Virus record (IMG/VR): IMGVR_UViG_3300037069_000459
Coordinates: 1 to 23,818 of that record
Source: a virus
DNA length: 23,818 bases
Strand: one strand, 5' to 3'
Positions 13,507 to 20,435 of the stretch are shown here, in pieces (position 1 is the first letter of the stretch; every line of letters begins with the position of its first letter). The notes beneath the pieces were generated by a model that ran no database searches, was not told the origin of the DNA, and was given only the letters and a program-made list of their open reading frames with translations. The position numbers and the translations under genes are program-made.

Positions 13507-14246
13507 TGGCGGCGCAGGCGAAAGAGCGTTCCCCGTTCGAGCAAATCCGGGGCATTGAGCGCCGGTACGCGATGACGTTGCGCAAGCTGGCGACGCAGAT
13601 CGGGAACATGACCAACATGTTTGACGATCTCCTGAACAGCCCGGCGCAGCGAGCGGCGCTCGACAACCTGATGCGCCAGTACAGCGACACCCTCACGCCG
13701 TGGGCGCGCTCGCTGGCGGGAAAGGTGGTGCAGGAGGTCGACCGCGCGAACCGCCGCGCCTACGCCGCGCACGCTCAGAACATGAGCCGCGGCCTTAAGG
13801 TCGAGTTGCAGACCGCCCCGACAGGCGAGATGCAACGCCTCATGATGGCCGAGCAAGTCGAACTGATCCGGTCACTTCCCATCGAGGCGGCGCAGCGCGT
13901 TCACGCGATCGCCCGAAAGAACCTCCTGACCAGCGTGCGCGCGGAAGTCCTCGAACGCGAGATCATGCGTACGGGCGAGGTGACGCGGTCGCGGGCCACG
14001 CTGATCGCCAGGACCGAAACGAGTCGCACGTCGTCAAGCCTGACGATGGCGCGGGCGGTGTGGGTGGGGTCGGTCGAGTATGCGTGGCGCACCTCACGCG
14101 ACGATGACGTGCGGCCGTCGCATGACAAGATGGAAAGCCAAATTGTCCAGTGGGCCGACCCGCCGACGCTGGACGGTTTGCGCGGCCATGCGGGGTGTCT
14201 GCCGAACTGCCGGTGTTATCCCGAGCCGCTGATTCCGAGGGATTGA
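13506..14246 (+). CDS. Minor head protein, MuF domain (246 aa)
   Basis: The ATG overlaps the portal stop (TGATG); a GTG one codon earlier is possible. The C-terminal half carries LIARTETSRTSSSLTMAR, then TSRDDDVRPSHDKM and GCLPNCRCYPEP, the ordered motifs of the Mu gpF family. A few copies sit at the portal vertex of the prohead. The N-terminal part is helical. No toxin domain is fused to it, since it ends directly after the MuF motif. Confidence 0.9.
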   Translation: MAAQAKERSPFEQIRGIERRYAMTLRKLATQIGNMTNMFDDLLNSPAQRAALDNLMRQYSDTLTPWARSLAGKVVQEVDRANRRAYAAHAQNMSRGLKVELQTAPTGEMQRLMMAEQVELIRSLPIEAAQRVHAIARKNLLTSVRAEVLEREIMRTGEVTRSRATLIARTETSRTSSSLTMARAVWVGSVEYAWRTSRDDDVRPSHDKMESQIVQWADPPTLDGLRGHAGCLPNCRCYPEPLIPRD

Positions 14247-14281
14247 GGGAGGGGTGAACTGGTCCCTTTGTTCGACGGGGA

Positions 14282-14354
14282 TGGTTACCCCGGCGGGACT
14301 CGAACCCGCATTTCCCCCCTTTGTCGGCGCGCTACCTGACTGCGCTACCCAGCG
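14282..14354 (-). tRNA. Degenerate tRNA-like element 1 (D and T arms intact, encoded CCA)
   Basis: On the minus strand there is a perfect D arm (14345-14329, GCGC stems with AGTCAGGTA loop) and a perfect T arm (14309-14293, GCGGG-TTCGAGT-CCCGC). A 3' discriminator A and CCA (14284-14282) follow. The anticodon region is about four bases short and does not form the usual 5-bp stem, and the acceptor strands pair poorly. It ends the tmRNA/tRNA-like cluster. It could be a decayed tRNA or a processing signal. Confidence 0.45.
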
Positions 14355-14356
14355 TT

Positions 14357-14424
14357 TCCACCAGGGCGGGATTTGAACCCGCGACCTCCGACTGACCGTA
14401 CGCCCGTGCGGGCGAAACCTTGGA
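14357..14424 (-). tRNA. Degenerate tRNA-like element 2 (T arm intact)
   Basis: A perfect T arm lies at 14382-14366 (GCGGG-TTCAAAT-CCCGC), preceded by a plausible variable loop (AGGTC). The ends can form a bulged acceptor-like stem (14418-14424 with 14357-14365). A 5-bp hairpin (CGCCC-GCAC-GGGCG) takes the place of the D arm. No normal anticodon arm is visible. It lies two to three bases from elements 1 and 3. Confidence 0.35.
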
Positions 14425-14425
14425 G

Positions 14426-14497
14426 CACAGGGCGAGGAAGTCGAACCCCGCATCTACCGGGCGAACCCGGCATGTCCTAGCCTTAGACGACCCTAGC
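14426..14497 (-). tRNA. Degenerate tRNA-like element 3 (Glu/Gln-like D arm)
   Basis: The minus strand has TC then GTC-TAAGGCTAG-GAC (14490-14474), as in Glu/Gln tRNAs. An anticodon-position hairpin follows with a six-base loop. The T-like arm (14450-14434) has the TTCGA loop but a poor stem. The acceptor strands match only partly. It begins at the probable 3' end of the tmRNA coding piece, so it may guide processing of that RNA. Confidence 0.4.
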
Positions 14498-14801
14498 AAG
14501 TTGGCGGGGTTCTGTTGCCAAGCCCCCGCCGGGCTCCGCTTACGCCGCGACGGCGTAAGACAGGTCTTGGTTGTCGTTCACAGTTCTTTTGCGGATTGGA
14601 TACCGCGCCAGTAGGCCCGTCGAATCTGATCGCCCCCATCAAGAACACACGGGCCGGTTCAGATGCCGGATGCTTCGCATCATCCGACGCGGTCCTCGTG
14701 GCCGCCGTCCGTGTGTTCGTGGTGGAGGCGGCGGGAATCGCACCCGCGTCCGAACCTCAGCGCTCGCATATCCTTCTCGAATACTGCGACAGTCAACCGC
14801 T
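14498..14801 (-). ncRNA. ssrA: Circularly permuted two-piece tmRNA (phage-encoded)
   Basis: The acceptor piece comes first: T arm 14747-14731, then CGCCTCC, A and CCA ending at 14720. The coding piece starts near 14637 with GGGGGCG followed by ATCAGATTCGACGGGC, the tmRNA 5' signature. GGGGGCG pairs with CGCCTCC over 7 bp and includes G3-U70, the alanyl-tRNA synthetase identity pair. The 82-base spacer (14719-14638) is closed by a perfect 10-bp stem (14709-14718 with 14643-14652). The two pieces can also pair through TATCC/GGATA and TGGCGC/GCGCTG. A tag frame (14581-14540) and an H-type pseudoknot (S1 14531-14535/14521-14525, S2 14526-14530/14503-14507) follow. It would rescue stalled ribosomes. 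The outer ends, 14801 and 14498, are estimates. Confidence 0.93.
14540..14581 (-). other. tmRNA proteolysis-tag reading frame
   Basis: Thirteen codons and TAA encode VNDNQDLSYAVAA. The NDN core and AVAA end match alphaproteobacterial tags; a C-terminal AA is what ClpXP reads. The stop codon lies in an 8-bp hairpin (CTTACGCC-GTCGC-GGCGTAAG), as in helix 5 of tmRNA. The first codon is GTG where most tags start with alanine. Confidence 0.88.
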
Positions 14802-14823
14802 TTTGCTCCACAAAATGGACCAA

Positions 14824-14853
14824 TTGACGCCCTCGGCGAAACAAGTCTAGTTT
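14824..14853 (+). promoter_or_regulatory. Promoter P8 of the protease-capsid genes
   Basis: TTGACG (14824-14829), 18 bases, TAGTTT (14848-14853). The predicted start is near 14860, sixteen bases before the TTG start at 14876, which has AGGGGG as its ribosome binding site. It restarts transcription after the opposite-strand RNA cluster. Confidence 0.6.
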
Positions 14854-14875
14854 CGGGACGACTTAGGGGGACCGC

Positions 14876-16099
14876 TTGACCACATACGCGCCAGCCAAGA
14901 TCAGCGCTCGGAAGTCGAAGACTCCCGAAGGCTTTCTTGTGCTGCATGACGTTCGGTTGAGCCGCACCGGGGACATGCTGTACGGGGCCGGTCAGACGCC
15001 GGTTCCCGTGGGCTCGAACGGCGTGGCCGTGATCAGCCGCGACGCCGACACCGTGTTCGCCGCCGATGCCCTGGCGTCGTTCGTCGGCAAGCCCGTCACC
15101 ATCGGACATCCGGCCGAGGCCGTGAACCCCTCGAACGCCCGCGACCTGTCGCACGGTCATATCCTGTTCGCGCGCCAGGGTGCGCCGCCGCTGTCCGATT
15201 TCATGGTCGGCGACGTGCTGGTGACGTCAAAGGACGCCATCGACCTCGCTGACGCGGGCTGTGAAATCTCCTGCGGCTACGACGCCGCGTACGAGGTAAC
15301 CGGCCCCGGTCGTGGGCGGCAGACGCGAATCGTTGGAAACCATCTGGCGTTTCTGCCCGATGGCAAACATGGCCGCTGTGGTCCGATGTGCTACGTCGGC
15401 GATCAGAGCATGGAACTAGAGGACCCGACTCCGATGACCACGAAGAACAGCCTGTTCGGCGGCGGCGCCGCCCTGCTCAAGAAGGTGTTCGCCGCGAAGG
15501 ACGACGCCGAACTCGCCCGCGTGCTGGACGAAGCGACCGCCGATGAAGCGCGCCAGGCCGACGCCGCACGCATCGCCGAGCTTGAGGCGACGGTCGCCCG
15601 CCTGACCAAGGACTCCGAGAAGGAAGACAAGGGCAAGGACGACGACAAGGACGACGAAGACGAGAAGGCCAAAAAGGCCAAGACCGACGACGCCGCGTAC
15701 GTCGCCGCCACCCTCCCGCGCGTGAAGTCCGCCGCCGAGATCCTGGCCCCCGGCATCACCTTCCCGACCCACGACGCCGCCGACCTCACCGCCACCCGTG
15801 ACGCCATGTGCGCGTGTCAGCGGTCGGCCCTGGTCAAGGCGCTCGAACGCCCCGAGGGCAAGGTCGCCGTCGAGGCCATGTTCGGCGCCGGCGTGGACGT
15901 GACCAAGCTGACCGGCCCGACCCTCGACGCCGGGTTCTTCGGCGCGTCAGCCATGATCGGCGCGCTGAACAATCACACCCTCTCGGCGATGGCGATGAGC
16001 CGCGGCGAGGGCGGCGAACTCGCCTCGGCGACGCAACGCGCCATCGACGCCGACAAGCGCTCGCAAGAGCGTTGGAACAAGAACCGCGCCGCCGCCTAA
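14876..16099 (+). CDS. Prohead protease/scaffold, DUF2213 type (407 aa)
   Basis: A TTG start follows AGGGGG by about six bases. Residues 15-165 match DUF2213: VLHDVRLSRTGDMLYGAGQTP, then KPVTIGHP and CEISCGYDAAYE, motifs of a putative prohead protease domain. The following region is highly charged and helical, with an acidic-lysine run near 245-265 (KEDKGKDDDKDDEDEK), as expected for a scaffold that is removed during maturation. It lies upstream of the cement and capsid genes, as usual in this head module. Confidence 0.85.
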   Translation: MTTYAPAKISARKSKTPEGFLVLHDVRLSRTGDMLYGAGQTPVPVGSNGVAVISRDADTVFAADALASFVGKPVTIGHPAEAVNPSNARDLSHGHILFARQGAPPLSDFMVGDVLVTSKDAIDLADAGCEISCGYDAAYEVTGPGRGRQTRIVGNHLAFLPDGKHGRCGPMCYVGDQSMELEDPTPMTTKNSLFGGGAALLKKVFAAKDDAELARVLDEATADEARQADAARIAELEATVARLTKDSEKEDKGKDDDKDDEDEKAKKAKTDDAAYVAATLPRVKSAAEILAPGITFPTHDAADLTATRDAMCACQRSALVKALERPEGKVAVEAMFGAGVDVTKLTGPTLDAGFFGASAMIGALNNHTLSAMAMSRGEGGELASATQRAIDADKRSQERWNKNRAAA

Positions 16100-16123
16100 C
16101 CCGACGCCACCGGAGAACCTGAC

Positions 16124-16660
16124 ATGGTCGCCTTTCTGACTCGTATGCCCGCCGGGATTTCCGGCGCGATCACCCGCCCGCTGGAGTCGACCATCGAGCC
16201 GGGCACGCTGTACCGCTCGACCGACGCTCTCGGCGTGAACTTCGTGCCGAAGGAATACGGTCAGGCCGTCGTGTTCGACGCGACCGCCAAGCGCTATCGC
16301 CTGCCGAACGCGGGTGACACCGCCGCCGACATCGCCGGGTTCCTGACCCGGCCCTATCCGGGCGGCGTCGCTCAGTTCACGGGCGCGCTGGGCGTGACCC
16401 CGGTGGACGGCGACCACGTCGTCGACATCATGAAGCGCGGGTATATGAGCGTGAAGCTGCGGGGCGCGACTGCGTCCGCAAAGCAAGGGCTCGTGTACGT
16501 CCGCATCGCGACCCCGACCACCCCGGCCCCGCTCGGCGGTGTCGAGGCTGCGGCCGACGCGGCGAACACCGTCGTTCTCGACGCGAAGACCCGGTTCATG
16601 GGTCCGGCGTTCACCGACTCGACCTTCGGCGCCGAAACCGAAATCGCGTTCAACATCTAA
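16124..16660 (+). CDS. Head decoration/structural cement protein, gp24-like (178 aa)
   Basis: GGAGA precedes the ATG. The product starts MVAFLTRMPAGISGAITRPLESTIEPG and has beta-rich segments (ADIAGFLTRPYPGG, DIMKRGYMSVKL). This matches small cement proteins found between protease and capsid genes in related phages. It would bind the outside of the shell and stabilise it. Confidence 0.8.
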   Translation: MVAFLTRMPAGISGAITRPLESTIEPGTLYRSTDALGVNFVPKEYGQAVVFDATAKRYRLPNAGDTAADIAGFLTRPYPGGVAQFTGALGVTPVDGDHVVDIMKRGYMSVKLRGATASAKQGLVYVRIATPTTPAPLGGVEAAADAANTVVLDAKTRFMGPAFTDSTFGAETEIAFNI

Positions 16661-16679
16661 CCGGGGGCCTACGAGCGCC

Positions 16680-17618
16680 ATGATCACTTATGACGAATAC
16701 ACGGTCGATGCCGCCGGGATCTTCCTGACGCAGCAACTGACCAAGTACGACTGGACCACGAACGACCCGCTGTATTCCGTCACCTGGGATCGCGACGTTC
16801 GGCGCCGCACCGACGTCACCATCGTCGATGACTATGCCGCCTACACGCTGAGCAACTTCGCTCACGTCGGCGGCATCAACCCCGGCGGCAAGAACTGGAC
16901 CGGCAAGCAATCGACCGCCGTTCCCGGCCCCGCCGTGGACATCGCGCCGGTTATCAACCCGGTCCACCAGTGGGCGTCCCTGCCCTCGTGGTCCATGCGC
17001 GAACTCTATCAGTCGCAGTTCCTCAACCGCCCCATCGACACCGCCAAGCTGGACGTCGTGCGGCAGAAATTCGAGATGGACAGCGACGAACAGGTCTATA
17101 TCGGCGACGGCGAGGTCGCCTGCACCGGCCTGCTCAACGATCCCCGCGTCGTGGTGACGAACGCGGCCTTCACCTTCGCCGCCGGCACGCCCGACCAGGT
17201 CCTCGCCGTTCTGAACACCGCCCTGTCGGCCGTCCAGACCGCGACCGGTTATGCCCTCGCGCCCACCAAGATCATCCTGCCGTTCACCCGCCTGAACACG
17301 CTGATTTCCCGGCGCCTCGGCGACAACGTCGGCATGTCGATCCTGACCTATCTGGAAGAGAACAACATCTCGGCGAAGACCAACGGGCGGCCGCTGGAAA
17401 TCGTCGGCACCAAGTGGGCGGACACGGCCGGCGTCGGCGGCGTGACGCGCATGTGCGTGTACTACGACGACAAGAGGTTCGTTCAGTTCCCCCGCGTGGA
17501 ACTGATGCAGCTTCCGGTTCAGCCGCGCGGGTTCGACCAAATCCTGCCCGTCATGGGGGCTCTCGGCGTCGTCGAAGTCCGCTATCCCGAAACCATGCTG
17601 TACGTGGACGGCGTTTAA
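16680..17618 (+). CDS. Major capsid protein, DUF2184 type (312 aa)
   Basis: The ATG at 16680 is chosen; the frame is open further upstream but overlaps the cement gene. The N-terminal segment carries an LTKYDWTTNDPLYSVTWDRDV stretch (split here as LTKYDWTTND and PLYSVTWDRDV), and the C-terminal half has KIILPFTRLNTLISRRLGDN and PETMLYVDGV. These fit DUF2184 capsid proteins with an HK97-type fold. Codon use is strongly GC-ending, as expected for a highly expressed gene. A strong terminator follows at once. Confidence 0.88.
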   Translation: MITYDEYTVDAAGIFLTQQLTKYDWTTNDPLYSVTWDRDVRRRTDVTIVDDYAAYTLSNFAHVGGINPGGKNWTGKQSTAVPGPAVDIAPVINPVHQWASLPSWSMRELYQSQFLNRPIDTAKLDVVRQKFEMDSDEQVYIGDGEVACTGLLNDPRVVVTNAAFTFAAGTPDQVLAVLNTALSAVQTATGYALAPTKIILPFTRLNTLISRRLGDNVGMSILTYLEENNISAKTNGRPLEIVGTKWADTAGVGGVTRMCVYYDDKRFVQFPRVELMQLPVQPRGFDQILPVMGALGVVEVRYPETMLYVDGV

Positions 17619-17639
17619 GGGGGCGCAAGCCCCCTCTTT
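17619..17639 (+). terminator. Intrinsic terminator after the capsid gene
   Basis: A GGGGGC-GCAA-GCCCCC hairpin (17619-17634) with a stable GNRA-type loop is followed by TCTTT. It starts one base after the capsid stop codon. It probably lets the capsid mRNA accumulate above that of the downstream connector genes. Confidence 0.85.
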
Positions 17640-17667
17640 CGTCCTCACGTAGAAGGAACCGAAGACC

Positions 17668-18330
17668 ATGACCCGCCTGATGCTATCCAGCCTCGCAGCC
17701 GCCGTTTGCATGGCCGCCGCGACCGACAAGGGTTCGTCGGCCAAGGCCGCCGAGGATGCGGCCAAGGAAGCCGCCAAGACGCCGCTTGAGAAGGCGGTCG
17801 AGGCCAACGGGCCCGAGGGCGACAAGCCCGCCCTGACGCAGCCCGACAAGGCCCATGACGGCGAGTTCACCGACATCACCGAAGCGAACCTCGCCATCAT
17901 CGACCTGCGGCAGCAGCTCGACGCCGCCAAGATCGCGCATGAGTCCGAGGCCGCCGGCCTGCGGTCGCAAGCGGCCATTTCCGAGTCGGCCCTGGCCGAC
18001 CTCAAGGCGCGCATGGTGGCGGGCAACCTGACCACCACGCAACGCGACCTGGCGGGCGACGCCGCCTCGGCCCTGGCGGGCCACGAGGTCAGCGCCGCCG
18101 AGGCCGCCGCGGCGCTGGTCGAGGTGCGCGTGAAAACGCCGATGCTCGTGCAGCCCCCGCCGCCGCGCTACTATGACGATGAGGTTCCCCCGGCGCCGGT
18201 GTCCCTGGTCAAGGGTCTGAACCTCGTTCCCCCGTGGGTCGCCGATCACTGGATCGTCAAGGCGAACTCGGAAGATCCTGAGCCGAAGCAACTGCCGAAC
18301 CCGACGGCGGCCGAACCCGACCTGGTCTAG
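17668..18330 (+). CDS. Structural-region protein of unknown function (220 aa)
   Basis: AAGGAA precedes the ATG. The N-terminus MTRLMLSSLAAAVCMAAA is weakly signal-like and includes a cysteine, but lacks a clear lipobox. Residues 25-140 are alanine-rich and helical, with coiled-coil character (LRQQLDAAKIAHESEAAGLRSQ). The C-terminal part is proline-rich. It lies between capsid and connector genes, so a minor head role is likely but unproven. Confidence 0.7.
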   Translation: MTRLMLSSLAAAVCMAAATDKGSSAKAAEDAAKEAAKTPLEKAVEANGPEGDKPALTQPDKAHDGEFTDITEANLAIIDLRQQLDAAKIAHESEAAGLRSQAAISESALADLKARMVAGNLTTTQRDLAGDAASALAGHEVSAAEAAAALVEVRVKTPMLVQPPPPRYYDDEVPPAPVSLVKGLNLVPPWVADHWIVKANSEDPEPKQLPNPTAAEPDLV

Positions 18331-18332
18331 CT

Positions 18333-18794
18333 ATGGATGCGGCGCAGTTCCGCACCGACTTTCCTGAGTTCGCGGACGTAGTCGCTTACCCCGACTCGTC
18401 CGTGGACTTTTGGATTCGGCTCGCGACGAAGCTTCTGCGCCCCTCGCGATGGGCTGACGTTCTCGATGAGGGCATCGAGCTATTCGTCGCCCACAATCTA
18501 GCGCTACAGCGCGCCGCGTCGAGCGGCGGTTCGAGCGGCGTTCCCGGCATGAACTCGGGGGTCGTCGCGTCGAAGACCGTCGACAAGCTGTCGATCACCT
18601 ACGACTCCAGCGTCGGGATCGTGCCGAACGCGGGGCATTGGAACCTGACCACCTACGGCACGCGGTTCCTGTGGCTGATGAACATGGCGGGCATGGGACC
18701 GACGCAGCTGGGCGCGGGCGTCGCGCACGCCCTCGACGGCGAGGTGTGGGTTGTGGGCGGCATTCTCGGCAACGGGTGGCCGTATGGCTCCTAA
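18333..18794 (+). CDS. Head-tail connector, DUF4054 type (153 aa)
   Basis: The start MDAAQFRTDFPEFADVVAYPDSSVDFWI (two halves MDAAQFRTDFPEF and ADVVAYPDSSVDFWI) is the typical DUF4054 opening. It is followed by a helix, ELFVAHNLAL, and a PGMNSGVVASKTVDKLSITYD segment. These proteins form the adaptor ring under the portal. The start is two bases after the previous stop, and the next gene overlaps its end by eleven bases. Confidence 0.82.
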   Translation: MDAAQFRTDFPEFADVVAYPDSSVDFWIRLATKLLRPSRWADVLDEGIELFVAHNLALQRAASSGGSSGVPGMNSGVVASKTVDKLSITYDSSVGIVPNAGHWNLTTYGTRFLWLMNMAGMGPTQLGAGVAHALDGEVWVVGGILGNGWPYGS

Positions 18795-19293
18795 GAACGT
18801 CAAGATGACTTACGACGCCGTCCCGCGCATTCAGGCGGCGATGCGGGCGCTCGGCCGGTCGCGCGTCTTGGTCGGCATCCCGGCCGAGAACGGTGGCCGC
18901 ACGCCCGAGCCAGGGTCGGGCGAGATCATCAATAACGCGGCGCTCGGCTACATCCACGAGAACGGATCTCCCGCCGCGAACATCCCCGCCCGCCCGTTCC
19001 TCGTTCCCGGCATCGTCGAGGCGCAGGAACAGATTGCGGACACGCTCGAGTCCAGCGTGCGCAAGATGGTCAGCGCCGAGGGAAGTCGCGAGTCGATGGC
19101 GAAGGCGCTGCACTCGGTCGGCCTGGTGGCCGTGAGCGCGGTTCGCCGCAAGCTGACTGACGGGCCGTTCGCCCCGCTCGCGCCGCGCACCCTGGCGAAG
19201 CGGAAAGCCCGCGGCGTGAAGCGGACAAAGCCGCTGATCGACACCGGGCAGATGCGCAACTCCATCACGTATGTCGTCGAGGGGGGCGAATGA
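18784..19293 (+). CDS. Tail-completion/neck protein, gp10-like (169 aa)
   Basis: The ATG at 18784 lies inside the end of the connector gene. NNAALGYIHENGSPAANIPARPFL is the core signature (NNAALGYIHENG then IPARPFLVPGI) shared with HK97-gp10-like and virion-morphogenesis proteins. A C-terminal LIDTGQMRNSITYVV also fits. It probably joins head and tail. The next gene starts in its stop codon. Confidence 0.78.
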   Translation: MAPKNVKMTYDAVPRIQAAMRALGRSRVLVGIPAENGGRTPEPGSGEIINNAALGYIHENGSPAANIPARPFLVPGIVEAQEQIADTLESSVRKMVSAEGSRESMAKALHSVGLVAVSAVRRKLTDGPFAPLAPRTLAKRKARGVKRTKPLIDTGQMRNSITYVVEGGE

Positions 19294-19802
19294 CCTTCCC
19301 GCTTCTCGACGTCTCCGAACTCCTGTCCGACCCGATGTTCGTCGAAACCGAAATGACGGTCTGGCGGCGGCGGCAAGTGCTGGTCAAGGGCCGCACCACG
19401 CCCGAGGTCGTGCAGATCATCACGAACGTCGCCGCCAGCGTTCAGCCGAAGGATACGGCGATCGGCGGAAATTTCACCGAACGCGCGCCCGACATGGAAT
19501 ATCGCGGCTCGAACCTGAACATCTACACGGCGTTCAGGCTGCGAGGCGTGACCAAGGAAAAGGCCCCCGTCGAGGGCGACCCCGAAATCGTGTTTCTGCC
19601 CGACGTGGTCGTGTGGAACGGCGACCATTTCCTCGTGGCGCTTACCAACGATTGGACGCACTACGGCGCCGGGTTCATGCACGCCGAACTGGCGTCGACC
19701 GATCCCGTCGACTACGCCCCCGACGGGCTGAATCCGATCCCGCTGTTCGGGGTCCTCGACTTCCGAGTTCCCGGAAACGCCGCGCTCGTGGTGGGGCTAT
19801 GA
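19290..19802 (+). CDS. Conserved neck-region protein (170 aa)
   Basis: An ATGA overlap couples it to the previous gene. It contains DVVVWNGDHFLVALTNDWTHY and GAGFMHAELASTDPVD, a pattern I associate with the conserved protein at this position in related myophages. No enzyme motif is seen. A neck or tail-joining role is inferred from position. Confidence 0.7.
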   Translation: MTFPLLDVSELLSDPMFVETEMTVWRRRQVLVKGRTTPEVVQIITNVAASVQPKDTAIGGNFTERAPDMEYRGSNLNIYTAFRLRGVTKEKAPVEGDPEIVFLPDVVVWNGDHFLVALTNDWTHYGAGFMHAELASTDPVDYAPDGLNPIPLFGVLDFRVPGNAALVVGL

Positions 19803-20368
19803 GCGACGTCGCGGGCTACCTATCGCCGGCCGGCGTTGATCCGATTGACGACGCGGAACTCGACGACTTCCTCGGTGACGTAATCGCGGCAATCACGGGG
19901 CTTGATCGTAACGAACTGGTCAGACCGCGTTGGCAGGAAGACCCGCCAGCCCTTCCGTCTCGCGCTGTGACCTGGTGCGGGGTCGGGGTCATGTCGAGCC
20001 GCTCGGACGTGAACGCCTACACGGAGACGGCGCAAGACGGCCTGACCACGGAGTTCACCCGGCACGCGTCCCTCACCATCCTCGCCAGCTTCTACGGCCC
20101 GCAGGCCGGTCGGATGGCGGGGCTCCTGCAGGATGGGTTGCAGGTCGATCAGAACCAAGCCGCGCTGTTGGGCGCGGGGTTCGCATCCATCGAAACTATT
20201 GGCCCGGTCAACACGTCCGAGCTGATCAAGGAAAAATGGCTACCGCGCGAGGACGTCACGTGGATCGTTCGGCGCGAGATCCGCAGAACATACCCCGTTC
20301 TTTCGCTCCTGTCGGCGAACGGGGAACTGGTCACAACGCTCGGAACTGTGGCATTCGGGACGTCCTAG
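19799..20368 (+). CDS. Neck/tail terminator protein, gp12-like (189 aa)
   Basis: The ATG overlaps the previous stop (ATGA). The product has SLTILASFYGPQAGRMAGLLQDGLQVDQNQ and ELIKEKWLPREDVTWIVRREIRRTYPV (given as overlapping pieces of the family core), fitting the neck terminator family found just before DUF3383 sheath genes. It would cap the tail tube and sheath at the head-proximal end. Confidence 0.74.
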   Translation: MSDVAGYLSPAGVDPIDDAELDDFLGDVIAAITGLDRNELVRPRWQEDPPALPSRAVTWCGVGVMSSRSDVNAYTETAQDGLTTEFTRHASLTILASFYGPQAGRMAGLLQDGLQVDQNQAALLGAGFASIETIGPVNTSELIKEKWLPREDVTWIVRREIRRTYPVLSLLSANGELVTTLGTVAFGTS

Positions 20369-20377
20369 GCGGTCGCC

Positions 20378-20406
20378 TTGCTGATTCTAGGTGAGGCCGC
20401 TACTAT
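20378..20406 (+). promoter_or_regulatory. Promoter P7 of the tail module
   Basis: TTGCTG (20378-20383), 17 bases, TACTAT (20401-20406). The predicted start is near 20413; GGGGGA lies before the ATG at 20436. This resembles P6 in its -10 box and ribosome binding site, which suggests a shared late promoter type. Confidence 0.62.
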
Positions 20407-20435
20407 TCGCGAAGCGCACGCGGGGGAACGATACT

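Noticed and set aside
14715-14750. Phage attachment site matching the 3' end of a tmRNA gene
   Set aside because: First considered because the sequence resembles the tmRNA 3' end often used for integration. The rest of a complete permuted tmRNA follows in the right order, and no integrase gene is seen in the window.
14761-14790. Local hairpin TCGCA...TGCGA as an anticodon arm of a tRNA
   Set aside because: The same bases pair better with the tmRNA coding piece, and the loop is not anticodon-like.
16650-18038. Minus-strand open frame of 462 codons opposite the capsid gene
   Set aside because: A shadow of the capsid and following gene, and it crosses the capsid terminator.
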